A DNA stretch of 12,816 nucleotides from JANNXQ01 sp038238555 (GCA_038238555.1 JBBRXP010000173.1:1-12816); one strand, 5' to 3'. Shown: positions 1 through 5,797, counted from the first letter of the stretch. The notes: generated by a model not told the origin, from the sequence alone. Translations and numbers: made by a program.

Positions 1-21
1 AGACTTCCGCGCGAACCAAAC

Positions 22-193
22 GCCGAACAAGGGCGCTGCAGCTAACCGCTCCGGCTGTCACGGTAGCTGCTATTTCTGGCTCGGGAGTTTCTCGTGCGGG
101 CCACCTTTTTCTCTAGCTCGTATGTCTTCCCTTCGCGCCACTCTCGCAGCTACCGCGCCAGCCTCCGCGGTAACTGAGCTTGTGTCGTTAGGC
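22..193 (+). other. Integron attC-like recombination site 1
   Basis: The site opens with GCCGAAC (22-28) and closes with GTTAGGC (187-193), the R'' and R' boxes of an attC site, complementary at 6 of 7 positions. Between them the arms pair almost continuously: CGGTAGCTGC (61-70) is a perfect complement of GCAGCTACCG (146-155). Outside that stem, GCTGCAG on the left faces CTGAGC on the right with one extra base on the left, like the extrahelical base of an L'' box. The inner 75 bases are the variable terminal structure. At 172 bp it is longer than most described attC sites (about 57-141 bp). Its polarity matches the plus-strand gene that follows. By cassette logic it belongs to a preceding gene outside the window. 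The box and stem pattern is seen directly; function as attC is inferred. Confidence 0.8.
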
Positions 194-862
194 GACTAGC
201 ACACGCTCCATGAGTAACGAACCCGATGATTTCCAAGACGAGGACGAACCGCTGACCCGGAGGAGGAGGCTCGGTTCGACGCCCTCAGGCGCGAGGCTAA
301 TGCTGCATTCGAGGCGGAAGCTACTGCGACGTGGGGACCACCTGAACTTCGTCGCCGCAAGAACCAACGATATGCCTTACGCCTTGTGCATCGTCACGGT
401 GAGAAGACTATCCGAGGCATGCTCAAGGCGCTTGCCACGCTCAACAGGCCAATGTGTTGCGAGAGTCTCAGAAACTACGACCTCGACGCCGAGCCGTTGG
501 AGGACATCATTCGACCATTCGAGATTTACGGCCTTTGCTTTCGAGTTCTATCCATCTCCGATGACGAGTTTGTTGTGGACTTGGGTCACGGTTACGGCAC
601 GTGCGGCAGCGGAGGCGGGTTTTTACTTGAGCGACTCGGTTCCAATTCATTTCGCATGAAAGACACTTTAGTCGAACGCATCTCGTGAAACCAACGACGC
701 CTAACCATGCGCTGCAGCGAACGGCTCCGCGTGTCACGATAGCTGCTATTTTACGTCCGAGAGCTTTCACTTCGGCCCACCTTTTTCCGTAGCTCGGATG
801 CTGTCCTTCGTCTCACCTCGCAGCTACCGCGCCACGCTCCGCCGTCGCTCAGCTTGGGGTCG
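188..862 (+). mobile_element. Integron gene cassette (one gene plus attC)
   Basis: The unit between the predicted crossover points (after the G of each R' box) holds one plus-strand reading frame with a 16-base leader, ending 10 bases before the next attC. This compact promoterless layout is typical of integron cassettes. No integrase or attI is visible, so this is either the distal end of an array or a cluster of attC sites lacking an integrase. The second crossover box is degenerate, so the unit may no longer be excisable at its right end. Confidence 0.7.
210..688 (+). pseudogene. Cassette-encoded hypothetical protein, single frameshift
   Basis: Translation from ATG 210 starts with an acidic stretch (MSNEPDDFQDEDEP) and then turns into low-quality Arg/Ser-rich sequence. 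The frame beginning one base earlier carries protein-like sequence from about 252 to the TGA at 686-688: ADPEEEARFDALRREAN, a basic helix region, then DDEFVVDLGHGYGTCGSGGGF near the C-terminus. Adding one G between 251 and 252 joins the two parts into a continuous 159-residue protein. The second frame has two stops just before the junction and no start codon before GTG 386, so the upstream ATG is the natural start. A GYGTCGSGG-type turn occurs, as I recall, in uncharacterised environmental proteins; I assign no function. The change could be a real mutation or a sequencing error. No signal peptide or membrane segment is visible. Confidence 0.6.
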
Positions 863-868
863 ATCGCC
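699..868 (+). other. Integron attC-like site 2 with degenerate 3' box
   Basis: This is a second, divergent copy of the 22-193 site. It starts with a canonical R'' box GCCTAAC (699-705). Its inner stem TAGCTGC (740-746) pairs with GCAGCTA (820-826), and the outer arms GCGAACGGCTCCGCGTG and its near-complement around 832-850 pair with an extra base on the left, as in copy 1. The central block CCACCTTTTT is shared with copy 1. Where copy 1 ends in GTTAGGC, this copy reads GATCGCC (862-868), which does not pair with the R'' box. The sequence that follows belongs to a different gene fragment. Either the last site of the array was truncated or the crossover used a secondary target. Confidence 0.7.
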
Positions 869-1008
869 TGCATCCCGATATCGATTCCGATGGGGATGGC
901 ATCCCCGATAGCGTGGAACTGCGGCAGGGAAGTAACCCATCCGCCCCACCGGTGCTGAGTAATCCCGGTCTGGTGCAGTTGCAGGTCTTCACCCGGCTGG
1001 AGCAGTAA
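868..1008 (+). pseudogene. C-terminal remnant of a thrombospondin type 3 repeat protein
   Basis: Reading plus from about 868 to the TAA at 1006-1008 gives a 46-residue tail containing HPDIDSDGDGIPDSVELRQG. This is the Asp/Gly calcium-binding pattern of thrombospondin type 3 repeats (DxDxDGxxD), common in large surface or secreted proteins of Verrucomicrobiota. The frame runs upstream into attC site 2 and meets a stop at 790-792, with no plausible start, so only the C-terminus remains. The rest of the gene appears to have been cut off at the attC junction. The domain match is a recognised pattern; the truncation is seen directly; its cause is inferred. Confidence 0.6.
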
Positions 1009-1136
1009 CTTGGGGATCGAGCGGCCCTGCAGTTTCAGCAAGATGCCGGACTCGATTCCGGCGGGACATCGAGCGGCAGGAAACGAATTGGGCGCACTCG
1101 CTCGGGACCCGTAGGTTTCGCGCTCTGCGAACTACC

Positions 1137-1225
1137 ATGAAAACGATCACTTATCCCACTCCGCTCGCCACTTTCTCCTTCTTGCGCTGATCGGTTGCGG
1201 CCCCGCTGTGTTTGCCTGGACTGCC
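1137..1225 (+). pseudogene. Frameshifted signal-peptide remnant
   Basis: ATG 1137 opens MKTITYPTPLA and stops after 17 codons. The adjacent frame continues as RHFLLLALIGCGPAVFAW, a hydrophobic core with a lipobox-like or signal-peptidase-like end. Joined by a one-base frame change they would make a normal bacterial signal peptide. Nothing recognisable follows: the sequence runs into a dispersed repeat at about 1226. Most likely this is the 5' stub of a lost secreted protein or lipoprotein gene. The 1009-1136 interval before it shows no gene or clear site. Confidence 0.35.
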
Positions 1226-1286
1226 TTTTTCCATTTCCTTACTCCGCATTGTTTGGAGCTTGGGATTTGGAATTTGGATTTTTCTC
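1226..1286 (-). repeat. Half copy of a dispersed palindromic element
   Basis: The block runs from CCATTTCCTTACTCC through TTTGGAGCTTGGGATTTGG to a T-run, and resembles the right half of the long hairpin at 4389-4537 (CATTTCCATTCC, then TTTGGAACTTGGAACTTGG and GGAGCCTGG). On the minus strand the element begins directly after the TGA stop of the receiver-domain gene, as TGA-GAAAAATCC. The full copy begins TGA-GAAAGCTCC after a different gene. The left half is not visible here. It could be a REP-like unit working as a 3'-end structure. Confidence 0.55.
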
Positions 1287-2022
1287 AAAGCACCCGCCGT
1301 TGCCCGCTGCGCTCGGCTTGGAGCGTGTCGAGCACCGAGCGCACTTGCTCGAGCAGTTTCTTTTGCGTGTAAGGCTTCGGGATGAAGCCGCGCAGGCCGC
1401 GCGCCAGCATCGCGCGGATGGCGTCCTGCTCGGCGAATCCGCTGCTGAGCACGACCGGCACGCGGGGATTGATCGAGAGCAATTCGTTGAACACATCGGC
1501 GCCGTCCATCACGGGCATCGTGAAGTCGAGGATGACGAGCGAGAGATGGTCCCTGAGTTTGCGGTAGAGATCGAGCGCCTGAAAACCGTCCTTGGCCGTG
1601 ACGACGCGATAGCCTTCGTCGGTGAGTACGCGCTGCGCGAGCAAGGTCACGAAGTCTTCGTCATCGACGATCATCACCAGTTCGCGCGCGCCCATCGGAT
1701 TGTTCACCTTCACGTCGGCCGGAATCGCCGCCGACACTGCCTGGATGACCGGAGCAGCCGCGGCTTTCGCAGGAGCGAGCGTTGCCGCGATCGGCAGCAC
1801 AGTCGTCGGGACATTGTAACCGCCCACGCGCGAGATCATGAGCTGGGTCACGCGGCCGGCGCGCTCCACGCCGTTGCGCAGGATGGCGAAATACTTGTCG
1901 GAATCGGAGCCGTTGCTGCTCAAATTTTCCAGCACCTGACTCGACTCGGAAATAACCTGGAGCAGGTTGTTCAACTCATTGGCGGTCGATTTGACCCACC
2001 GGATTTCTTCGGCGTCCAGCAT
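1285..2022 (-). CDS. Response regulator with degenerate kinase dimerisation domain
   Basis: The 245-residue protein has two parts. Residues 5-68 look like the dimerisation and phosphotransfer helices of a hybrid histidine kinase: TANELNNLLQVI matches the usual AH(D/E)xNNLLxVI H-box, and the second helix (YFAILRNGVERAGRVTQLM) also fits, but the phospho-acceptor His is Asn15. There is no ATPase domain; an Ala/Pro-rich linker (about 70-110) leads to a receiver domain (114-235) with acidic pocket D120/D121, phospho-acceptor D166, switch S193/S194 and K216. The receiver therefore looks active, while the kinase-like part cannot accept phosphate in the usual way and may serve for dimerisation or docking. 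No output domain is present, so it probably acts through protein contacts. ATG 2022 is the first start after an in-frame stop. It lies downstream of the Nudix gene on the same strand. Confidence 0.85.
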   Translation of the reverse strand: MLDAEEIRWVKSTANELNNLLQVISESSQVLENLSSNGSDSDKYFAILRNGVERAGRVTQLMISRVGGYNVPTTVLPIAATLAPAKAAAAPVIQAVSAAIPADVKVNNPMGARELVMIVDDEDFVTLLAQRVLTDEGYRVVTAKDGFQALDLYRKLRDHLSLVILDFTMPVMDGADVFNELLSINPRVPVVLSSGFAEQDAIRAMLARGLRGFIPKPYTQKKLLEQVRSVLDTLQAERSGQRRVL

Positions 2023-2046
2023 GGTCTTAAGATGAGTTGCGGGCGC

Positions 2047-2130
2047 CTACACTTCCTCGTCGCGACAGGCCCACCAGACGCATCCGACAAAGGCGGCGAC
2101 GACAAAAGAGAACATTCCAAGAGTCAACAT
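2047..2130 (-). CDS. Possible 27-residue single-pass membrane peptide
   Basis: A short frame between the Nudix hydrolase and the receiver-domain gene encodes a peptide starting MLTLGMFSFVVAAFVG. One hydrophobic helix is followed by two Trp, a Cys and a short acidic tail (RDEEV). It sits 60 bases after the Nudix stop and 24 bases before the receiver-domain start, all on the minus strand, so all three could be cotranscribed. No Shine-Dalgarno sequence is visible. The composition is membrane-like rather than random, but a frame this short can arise by chance. I recognise no family. Confidence 0.35.
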   Translation of the reverse strand: MLTLGMFSFVVAAFVGCVWWACRDEEV

Positions 2131-2190
2131 ATGGGCGGAGGATTAGCGGCATCGTGCTTGCCAAGGTCAACACGATTCGTGCCGGGAAAA

Positions 2191-2652
2191 TCAAATTTTC
2201 ACGGCGAAGAAATCCCCGAGCACCGCGCGATAAACTTCCTGCTTCATCGCGGGCAGCCACGCGATCTGAAACTCCCGCGGCGCGATCCAGCGGAATGCCT
2301 GAAACTCCGGGTGCTCCGTGTCCACATCGATGCGCGAATCGGGCGCGTGGAAGTCGCACAGAAAGTAAGTCTGCTCCTTTCCGTGGTGACCTTTTTTCTT
2401 CCGGTCGGCGTCGAAAAGATACCGATACGGCCCGCGCGCGGAGACGATCGCATAGTCGTCGGAGGTGACGCCGATCTCCTCCCGCAGCTCGCGCCGCAGC
2501 GCCTGCTCGGGCGACTCGCCATCGTCCACGCCGCCTTGTGGGAATTGCCACGCGCCCGGCATCCCGAGCCGCTCGCAGATGAGAATGTCGCCGCGCGGAT
2601 TGCGGAGAATGCCCGCGACATTTGCTTTGAGTTTGATTTCAGTGTCGCTCAT
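2191..2652 (-). CDS. rppH: Nudix hydrolase, RppH/Ap4A hydrolase-like
   Basis: The 153-residue protein carries a perfect Nudix box GX5EX7REUXEEXGU at residues 40-62 (GGVDDGESPEQALRRELREE...), preceded by WQFPQGG, the hallmark of the RppH/IalA group. RppH removes pyrophosphate from the 5' triphosphate end of mRNA and so starts 5'-dependent decay; close relatives hydrolyse diadenosine polyphosphates. E55, E58 and E59 should bind the metal. Length agrees with the family (about 150-175). Downstream W122 and the YRAVLGDF tail fit the fold. Its ATG overlaps the ATG of the divergent gene at 2651 (shared CATG), so there is no room for an ordinary leader, and no Shine-Dalgarno sequence is visible. The family is secure; RppH rather than another Ap4A-type Nudix enzyme is the likelier reading. 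Confidence 0.88.
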   Translation of the reverse strand: MSDTEIKLKANVAGILRNPRGDILICERLGMPGAWQFPQGGVDDGESPEQALRRELREEIGVTSDDYAIVSARGPYRYLFDADRKKKGHHGKEQTYFLCDFHAPDSRIDVDTEHPEFQAFRWIAPREFQIAWLPAMKQEVYRAVLGDFFAVKI

Positions 2653-3145
2653 GGATTTGAAAACCCGCGCGCTTGCCGCCTGCGCAGCACTCGTGTTGAT
2701 CGCGTGTTATTGCGCTTGGCTGTGGCAGCCGGAGCGGCAGGTGCGGTTGCATCAGAAGCATTTTTTGAAAGCGATAGAGCGGCGCAATTGGAACGCGATG
2801 GGCGGATTTCTCGCGGACAATTACTCGGATCGTTGTGGCCATGACAAAGCGTTTGTGCTCGCCGCGTCGCGTGAAGTCTTCGGCCAATTCTTCCTGCTCA
2901 CCGTCGAGAGCCGCACCGATGCCTGCGACCTCGAAGGCGACACTGCGACGGTGCGCGCTCCGGTGCGGATCACCGGCACCGGCGGCCCGATCGCGCAGTA
3001 CGCCATCGGCAAAGTCAACGCGCTGCGCGAGCCGTTTATCTTCACGTGGCAGCACGTGGGATCGAAGCCGTGGAACTGGCACCTCGCGCGCATCGACCAC
3101 GCGGAACTGGAACTCACCGGCGTGCCGGGCTCAAATCAGCTTTAG
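2651..3145 (+). CDS. Membrane-anchored hypothetical protein
   Basis: The 164-residue protein starts MDLKTRALAACAALVLIACY, with one N-terminal hydrophobic helix (about 7-27) and then a soluble domain: RQVRLHQKHFLKAIERRNW at 30-50, ADNYSDRCG, and a C-terminal half of alternating strands (TVRAPVRITGTG, FIFTWQHVGSKPWNWHLARI). A helix, short sequences around Trp/Asp and a curved sheet are consistent with an NTF2/SnoaL-like fold, but this is a guess from pattern only. The domain probably faces the periplasm. The longer frame opens upstream to 2465, but that part is the antisense of the Nudix gene, so ATG 2651 just before the helix is chosen. It is divergent from, and overlaps by two bases, the Nudix start. 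It converges with the PIN toxin, their 3' ends overlapping by 15 bases. Confidence 0.75.
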   Translation: MDLKTRALAACAALVLIACYCAWLWQPERQVRLHQKHFLKAIERRNWNAMGGFLADNYSDRCGHDKAFVLAASREVFGQFFLLTVESRTDACDLEGDTATVRAPVRITGTGGPIAQYAIGKVNALREPFIFTWQHVGSKPWNWHLARIDHAELELTGVPGSNQL

Positions 3146-3502
3146 CCCGTGAGCGAGGAAGGGCTTGAAATCGGCGCGGTTATTGGTGGCGAGCCGGGCG
3201 TCGGCAGCCATGGCCGTCCCGGCGATCATGGCATCGACCCGCAAGTGCCGGGGAGTTTTTAAAGAGCGAAAGTTGCGGGCAGAAATCCTTGCCTCCTTGT
3301 CGCCGAATGGATGGAGGCCGCCAGTCAGCAGCGCGAGGGCGAGGCTTTCTTCTTCTGCGGTGCTGCCGCAGAGAAATTCATACCAGGCGATGGTGGGAAG
3401 GATGATGATTTCTCCGCTGAAGATCCACGCCTCGACTCGCGCCGCGTCCGGCGTGCCGGAAATGAGCGCGCGGACAAGGTAGTTCGTGTCGAGACAGATC
3501 AT
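3131..3502 (-). CDS. vapC: PIN-domain toxin (VapC family)
   Basis: The 123-residue protein is a full-length PIN domain. It begins MICLDTNYLVRALI with D5, followed by E42 in WYEFLCGS, D90 in RVDAMIAGTA and D111 in LATNNRADF, the four acidic residues that hold Mg2+ in VapC-type ribonucleases. VapC toxins cut tRNA or rRNA when the partner antitoxin is lost. The start is ATG 3502, which overlaps the TGA of the upstream antitoxin gene by four bases (ATGA), implying coupled translation. The frame is open further upstream, but that part only reads the antitoxin gene out of frame. All catalytic residues are present, so it should be active. Its 3' end overlaps the convergent membrane-protein gene by 15 bases. 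Confidence 0.9.
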   Translation of the reverse strand: MICLDTNYLVRALISGTPDAARVEAWIFSGEIIILPTIAWYEFLCGSTAEEESLALALLTGGLHPFGDKEARISARNFRSLKTPRHLRVDAMIAGTAMAADARLATNNRADFKPFLAHGLKLI

Positions 3503-3765
3503 TTGTCCCGCCAGCGTTTGCGATCCAGCCGGATTTCTTTGAGCCACTTTGCCGCCCGGGTGGGATCGAGGCCCCCCTTGGCGTGATACGCCCGCAGCAT
3601 GGCGACCGGGTCTGGTTTTTCGGGAGAGGCAGCCTTCTCGGCTTGTTCCACAGAGCGGCGGACGACTTCGGCTTGGGAGACCTGCCAACGGGCCGCCAGC
3701 CTCCGAAGGCGCTGAGCCGTTGTGCGGTCCAAGGCGAACGTGGTGCGGTGGATCATGGTAGGCAT
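3499..3765 (-). CDS. Ribbon-helix-helix antitoxin of the PIN toxin
   Basis: The 88-residue protein begins MPTMIHRTTFALDRTTAQRL. It has a short strand (IHRTTFALD), helix A (TTAQRLRRLAARWQVS) and helix B (QAEVVRRSVEQAEK), the ribbon-helix-helix fold of CopG/ParD-like repressors. Residues 50-88, rich in Lys/Arg/Trp, would wrap the toxin. It should bind both the toxin and its own promoter. Met1 (ATG 3765) lies inside the presumed operator; Met4 (ATG 3756) is an alternative start and begins just before the strand. The nearest AGGAG is about 18 bases upstream of Met1, too far for normal initiation. Gene order antitoxin-toxin with an ATGA overlap is the usual type II arrangement. Confidence 0.85.
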   Translation of the reverse strand: MPTMIHRTTFALDRTTAQRLRRLAARWQVSQAEVVRRSVEQAEKAASPEKPDPVAMLRAYHAKGGLDPTRAAKWLKEIRLDRKRWRDK

Positions 3766-3782
3766 ACCATCGCTATACCATC
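3755..3782 (-). promoter_or_regulatory. Probable RHH operator of the toxin-antitoxin operon
   Basis: On the minus strand GATGGTAT occurs twice, 11 bases apart (3782-3775 and 3771-3764). The second copy forms a perfect inverted repeat ATGGTA-TGCC-TACCAT with 3770-3755. One helical turn between repeats and half-sites of this size are typical of ribbon-helix-helix operators. The site spans the antitoxin start codon, so binding would block both transcription and translation. The repeats are seen directly; binding is inferred. Confidence 0.5.
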
Positions 3783-3863
3783 ACTCCTACAGGCGTCAAT
3801 CCGCTCACCGGTTGCGGGAAGTGTTGGAGCCCTGAGAGTGGAGTGATAGGAACTTTTCGCGTT

Positions 3864-4388
3864 ATGAAACCGCTTCTCCTTTTCCTTCTCCTCACGGCGA
3901 CGTTGCACGCGCAGAAGACCTCGACGCCGGCGCCCTCCACGCAGCCACCGACGGCCACGGGCACTGACACGAAGCAAAACCTCTTCCGCTGCACGCTGCC
4001 CGGCGGCACCTATGAAGTCGCGGTGCGCGCGATCCTGGCGGTGGCGAGCCACGAGTACACCGTCGATGGCGTCGCGCGCGTGACCGAGGTGAATATCGAC
4101 ACCGCCGGCTCCATGCTCGCGCGCTTTTACTACATCGAGCCTGCGACACCGAACCCCCCGGCCGGCATCGGCGCCGCGACCGTCGAGAAAGCGAAGCAGC
4201 TTTTCCAGGAAGCGGCCGAACGCTCGGGCCAGGATGCGTGGAAAAAAGTCGTGAAAAATTATCCCGCCACGACTCATGCACGCACCGTCGAGTATCGCGT
4301 CACCAGCAAGGAGCAACTCACGAAAATTTACACCGGAGCAGAGGAAGCGTTCCGGCTAGGGAAGACGGTGATGATCGCCGTCGAGTGA
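3864..4388 (+). CDS. Small secreted protein of unknown function
   Basis: The 174-residue protein starts MKPLLLFLLLTATLHAQKTS: a basic start, a Leu-rich core and a likely signal peptidase cut after LHA. A Thr/Pro/Ala-rich linker (about 22-40) follows, then a domain with TLPGGTYEVAVRAILAVASH, DTAGSMLARFYYIE and a helical C-terminal part (EKAKQLFQEAAERSGQ, then EEAFRLGKTVMIAVE). I recognise no family. An upstream GTG at 3843 would add seven residues before the signal peptide, so ATG 3864 is preferred; AGGA lies about 12 bases ahead of it. It is divergent from the toxin-antitoxin operon, and the palindromic element starts in the base after its stop codon. Confidence 0.75.
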   Translation: MKPLLLFLLLTATLHAQKTSTPAPSTQPPTATGTDTKQNLFRCTLPGGTYEVAVRAILAVASHEYTVDGVARVTEVNIDTAGSMLARFYYIEPATPNPPAGIGAATVEKAKQLFQEAAERSGQDAWKKVVKNYPATTHARTVEYRVTSKEQLTKIYTGAEEAFRLGKTVMIAVE

Positions 4389-4537
4389 GAAAGCTCCAAA
4401 TCCCAGGCTCCAAATTCCAAATAAATTCCAACGCATGGAAAATAGGAAAACAAGACAGCGCGCCTCATCTCGTTTCATCCATTTCCATTCCTTGAAATTT
4501 ATTTGGAACTTGGAACTTGGAGCCTGGAATTTTCCCG
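4389..4537. repeat. Long imperfect palindromic element between convergent genes
   Basis: The left arm (CCAGGCTCCAAATTCCAA, then ATAAATTCCAA) is mirrored by the right arm (TTGAAATTTATTTGG ... GGAGCCTGG). Pairing continues inward: ATGGAAAATAGGAAAAC faces GTTTCATCCATTTCCAT around a CGCG-containing centre near 4459-4462. The whole block can fold as one hairpin of about 145 bases. It fills the space between the TGA of the secreted-protein gene (4388) and the nuoD stop (4541-4543), so it could serve as a two-sided terminator. Its TTGGAATTTGG-type units recur at 1226-1286, marking a dispersed family. The form resembles REP or MITE-like elements; no transposase is present. Confidence 0.75.
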
Positions 4538-4540
4538 GAG

Positions 4541-5797
4541 TCAGCGGTCGCACTCGCCCATCACGAAATCCAGCGAGCCGAGGATGGCCACCACGTCGCT
4601 CATCATGTGGCCGGGCAGGAGCTTTGGGAGGATGCTGAGATTCACGAATGATGGCGCGCGGATTTTCAGCCGGTGCGGGGTGCCGCCGCCTTTTGAGTGA
4701 ATGAAGAAGCCGAGCTCGCCCTTCGGATTCTCGGCGCCGAAATAAATTTCCCCCGCCGGCGCGTCGATGCCTTCGGTGTGCAGGATGAAGTGGTGGATGA
4801 GTTCTTCCATCCGCGTGAGCACGGTGGTTTTCGGAGGCGCGTAATTCTTTGGATCGGTAACGTGGATGGGACCGCCAGGCAGCTTGTCGAGCACTTGGCG
4901 CAGGATGCGCACGGATTGGCGCATTTCCTCCATCCGCACGAGATAGCGATCGTAGCTGTCGCCCACGCTGCCGAGCGGGATATCGAACTCGTACTGCTCG
5001 TAACCGAGATACGGGCGGCGCTTGCGCAAGTCGTGGTCGATGCCGCAGGCGCGCAGGTTGGGGCCGGAGAGCGCGTAGCTCATCGCGTCCTCTTTCGAGA
5101 TGGTGCCGATGTCGCGCGTGCGATCGACAAAGATCCGGTTGCGCTTGAGCAGCGCGTCGGTCTCGTCGATGACGGGCAGCACCCCGTCGAGAAATTTTCG
5201 GAGCAGCGGAATGAAGGGCTCGGGCAAATCGCGAATCTGTCCGCCGATGCGCGTGTAGCTGGTGGTGAAGCGCGCGCCGGTGAGGAGCTCGGTGAGGTTG
5301 TAAATTTTTTCGCGCTCCGCAAACGTGTAAAGGAACACGGTCATCGCGCCGGTATCCATCGCGAAGGCGCCGATCCCGAGCAGGTGCGAGGAGATGCGCG
5401 CCATCTCGCAGCAGATCACGCGGATGGCCTGGCCGCGCGGCGGCAATTCCCAGCCCATGAGCTTCTCGACGGCGAGCGCGTAGGCGACGTTGTTGGCGAG
5501 CGGCGCGAGGTAATCGAGCCGGTCCGTGTAAGGCACAAACTGGTTGTAGTGCATGTTCTCCGCGATCTTTTCATCGCCGCGATGCAGGTAGCCCACGTCG
5601 GGCGTGGCGCGCGTGATGATCTCGCCGTCCATCTCCAGCACGATGCGCAGCACGCCGTGCGTGGCGGGGTGCGAGGGGCCCATGTTGATGATGAGCTTTT
5701 CGCCGAGAATGTCGCCCGCCTCGCCCGCGGATTGCGCGCCGGCGCTGGCGCGCGCGAGCGTGTCGGGCACTTCGACTTCGACGGTGGAGAGAGCCAT
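4541..5797 (-). CDS. nuoD: NADH-quinone oxidoreductase subunit D
   Basis: The 418-residue protein is the 49-kDa (NuoD/Nqo4) subunit of complex I, part of the peripheral arm that forms the quinone pocket with NuoB. Visible landmarks are NMGPSHPATHGVLR (39-51, with the quinone-site His), VGYLHRGDEKIAE (68-80), VPYTDRLDYL (88-97), RTRDIGTISKEDA, GPNLRACGIDHDLRK, and the conserved ending DFVMGECDR. The first 32 residues are a variable, Ala-rich extension. Length fits a stand-alone NuoD rather than a NuoCD fusion. No other nuo gene is adjacent: upstream on the same strand is an FN3-like protein and downstream is the palindromic element. It must work with subunits encoded elsewhere. No Shine-Dalgarno sequence precedes ATG 5797. 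Confidence 0.97.
   Translation of the reverse strand: MALSTVEVEVPDTLARASAGAQSAGEAGDILGEKLIINMGPSHPATHGVLRIVLEMDGEIITRATPDVGYLHRGDEKIAENMHYNQFVPYTDRLDYLAPLANNVAYALAVEKLMGWELPPRGQAIRVICCEMARISSHLLGIGAFAMDTGAMTVFLYTFAEREKIYNLTELLTGARFTTSYTRIGGQIRDLPEPFIPLLRKFLDGVLPVIDETDALLKRNRIFVDRTRDIGTISKEDAMSYALSGPNLRACGIDHDLRKRRPYLGYEQYEFDIPLGSVGDSYDRYLVRMEEMRQSVRILRQVLDKLPGGPIHVTDPKNYAPPKTTVLTRMEELIHHFILHTEGIDAPAGEIYFGAENPKGELGFFIHSKGGGTPHRLKIRAPSFVNLSILPKLLPGHMMSDVVAILGSLDFVMGECDR

Noticed and set aside
507..770. 87-codon minus-strand open frame over the cassette and attC 2
   Set aside because: It is antisense to the cassette gene and runs into the attC palindrome; the plus frame has the more protein-like composition and correct cassette polarity.
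22..868. Two similar repeats as a CRISPR array or rRNA-type repeat
   Set aside because: There are only two copies, ~170 bp long and palindromic, separated by a gene-sized spacer. The complementary end boxes fit attC and no cas gene is present.
1195..2844. 549-codon plus-strand open frame
   Set aside because: It runs antisense through the receiver-domain and Nudix genes, both of which have clear motifs on the minus strand. Its translation is Arg/His-rich with no domain.
3503..3688. N-terminal extension of the PIN toxin
   Set aside because: It is the antitoxin gene read in another frame; the PIN fold begins at MICLDTNY and the ATGA overlap gives the normal start.
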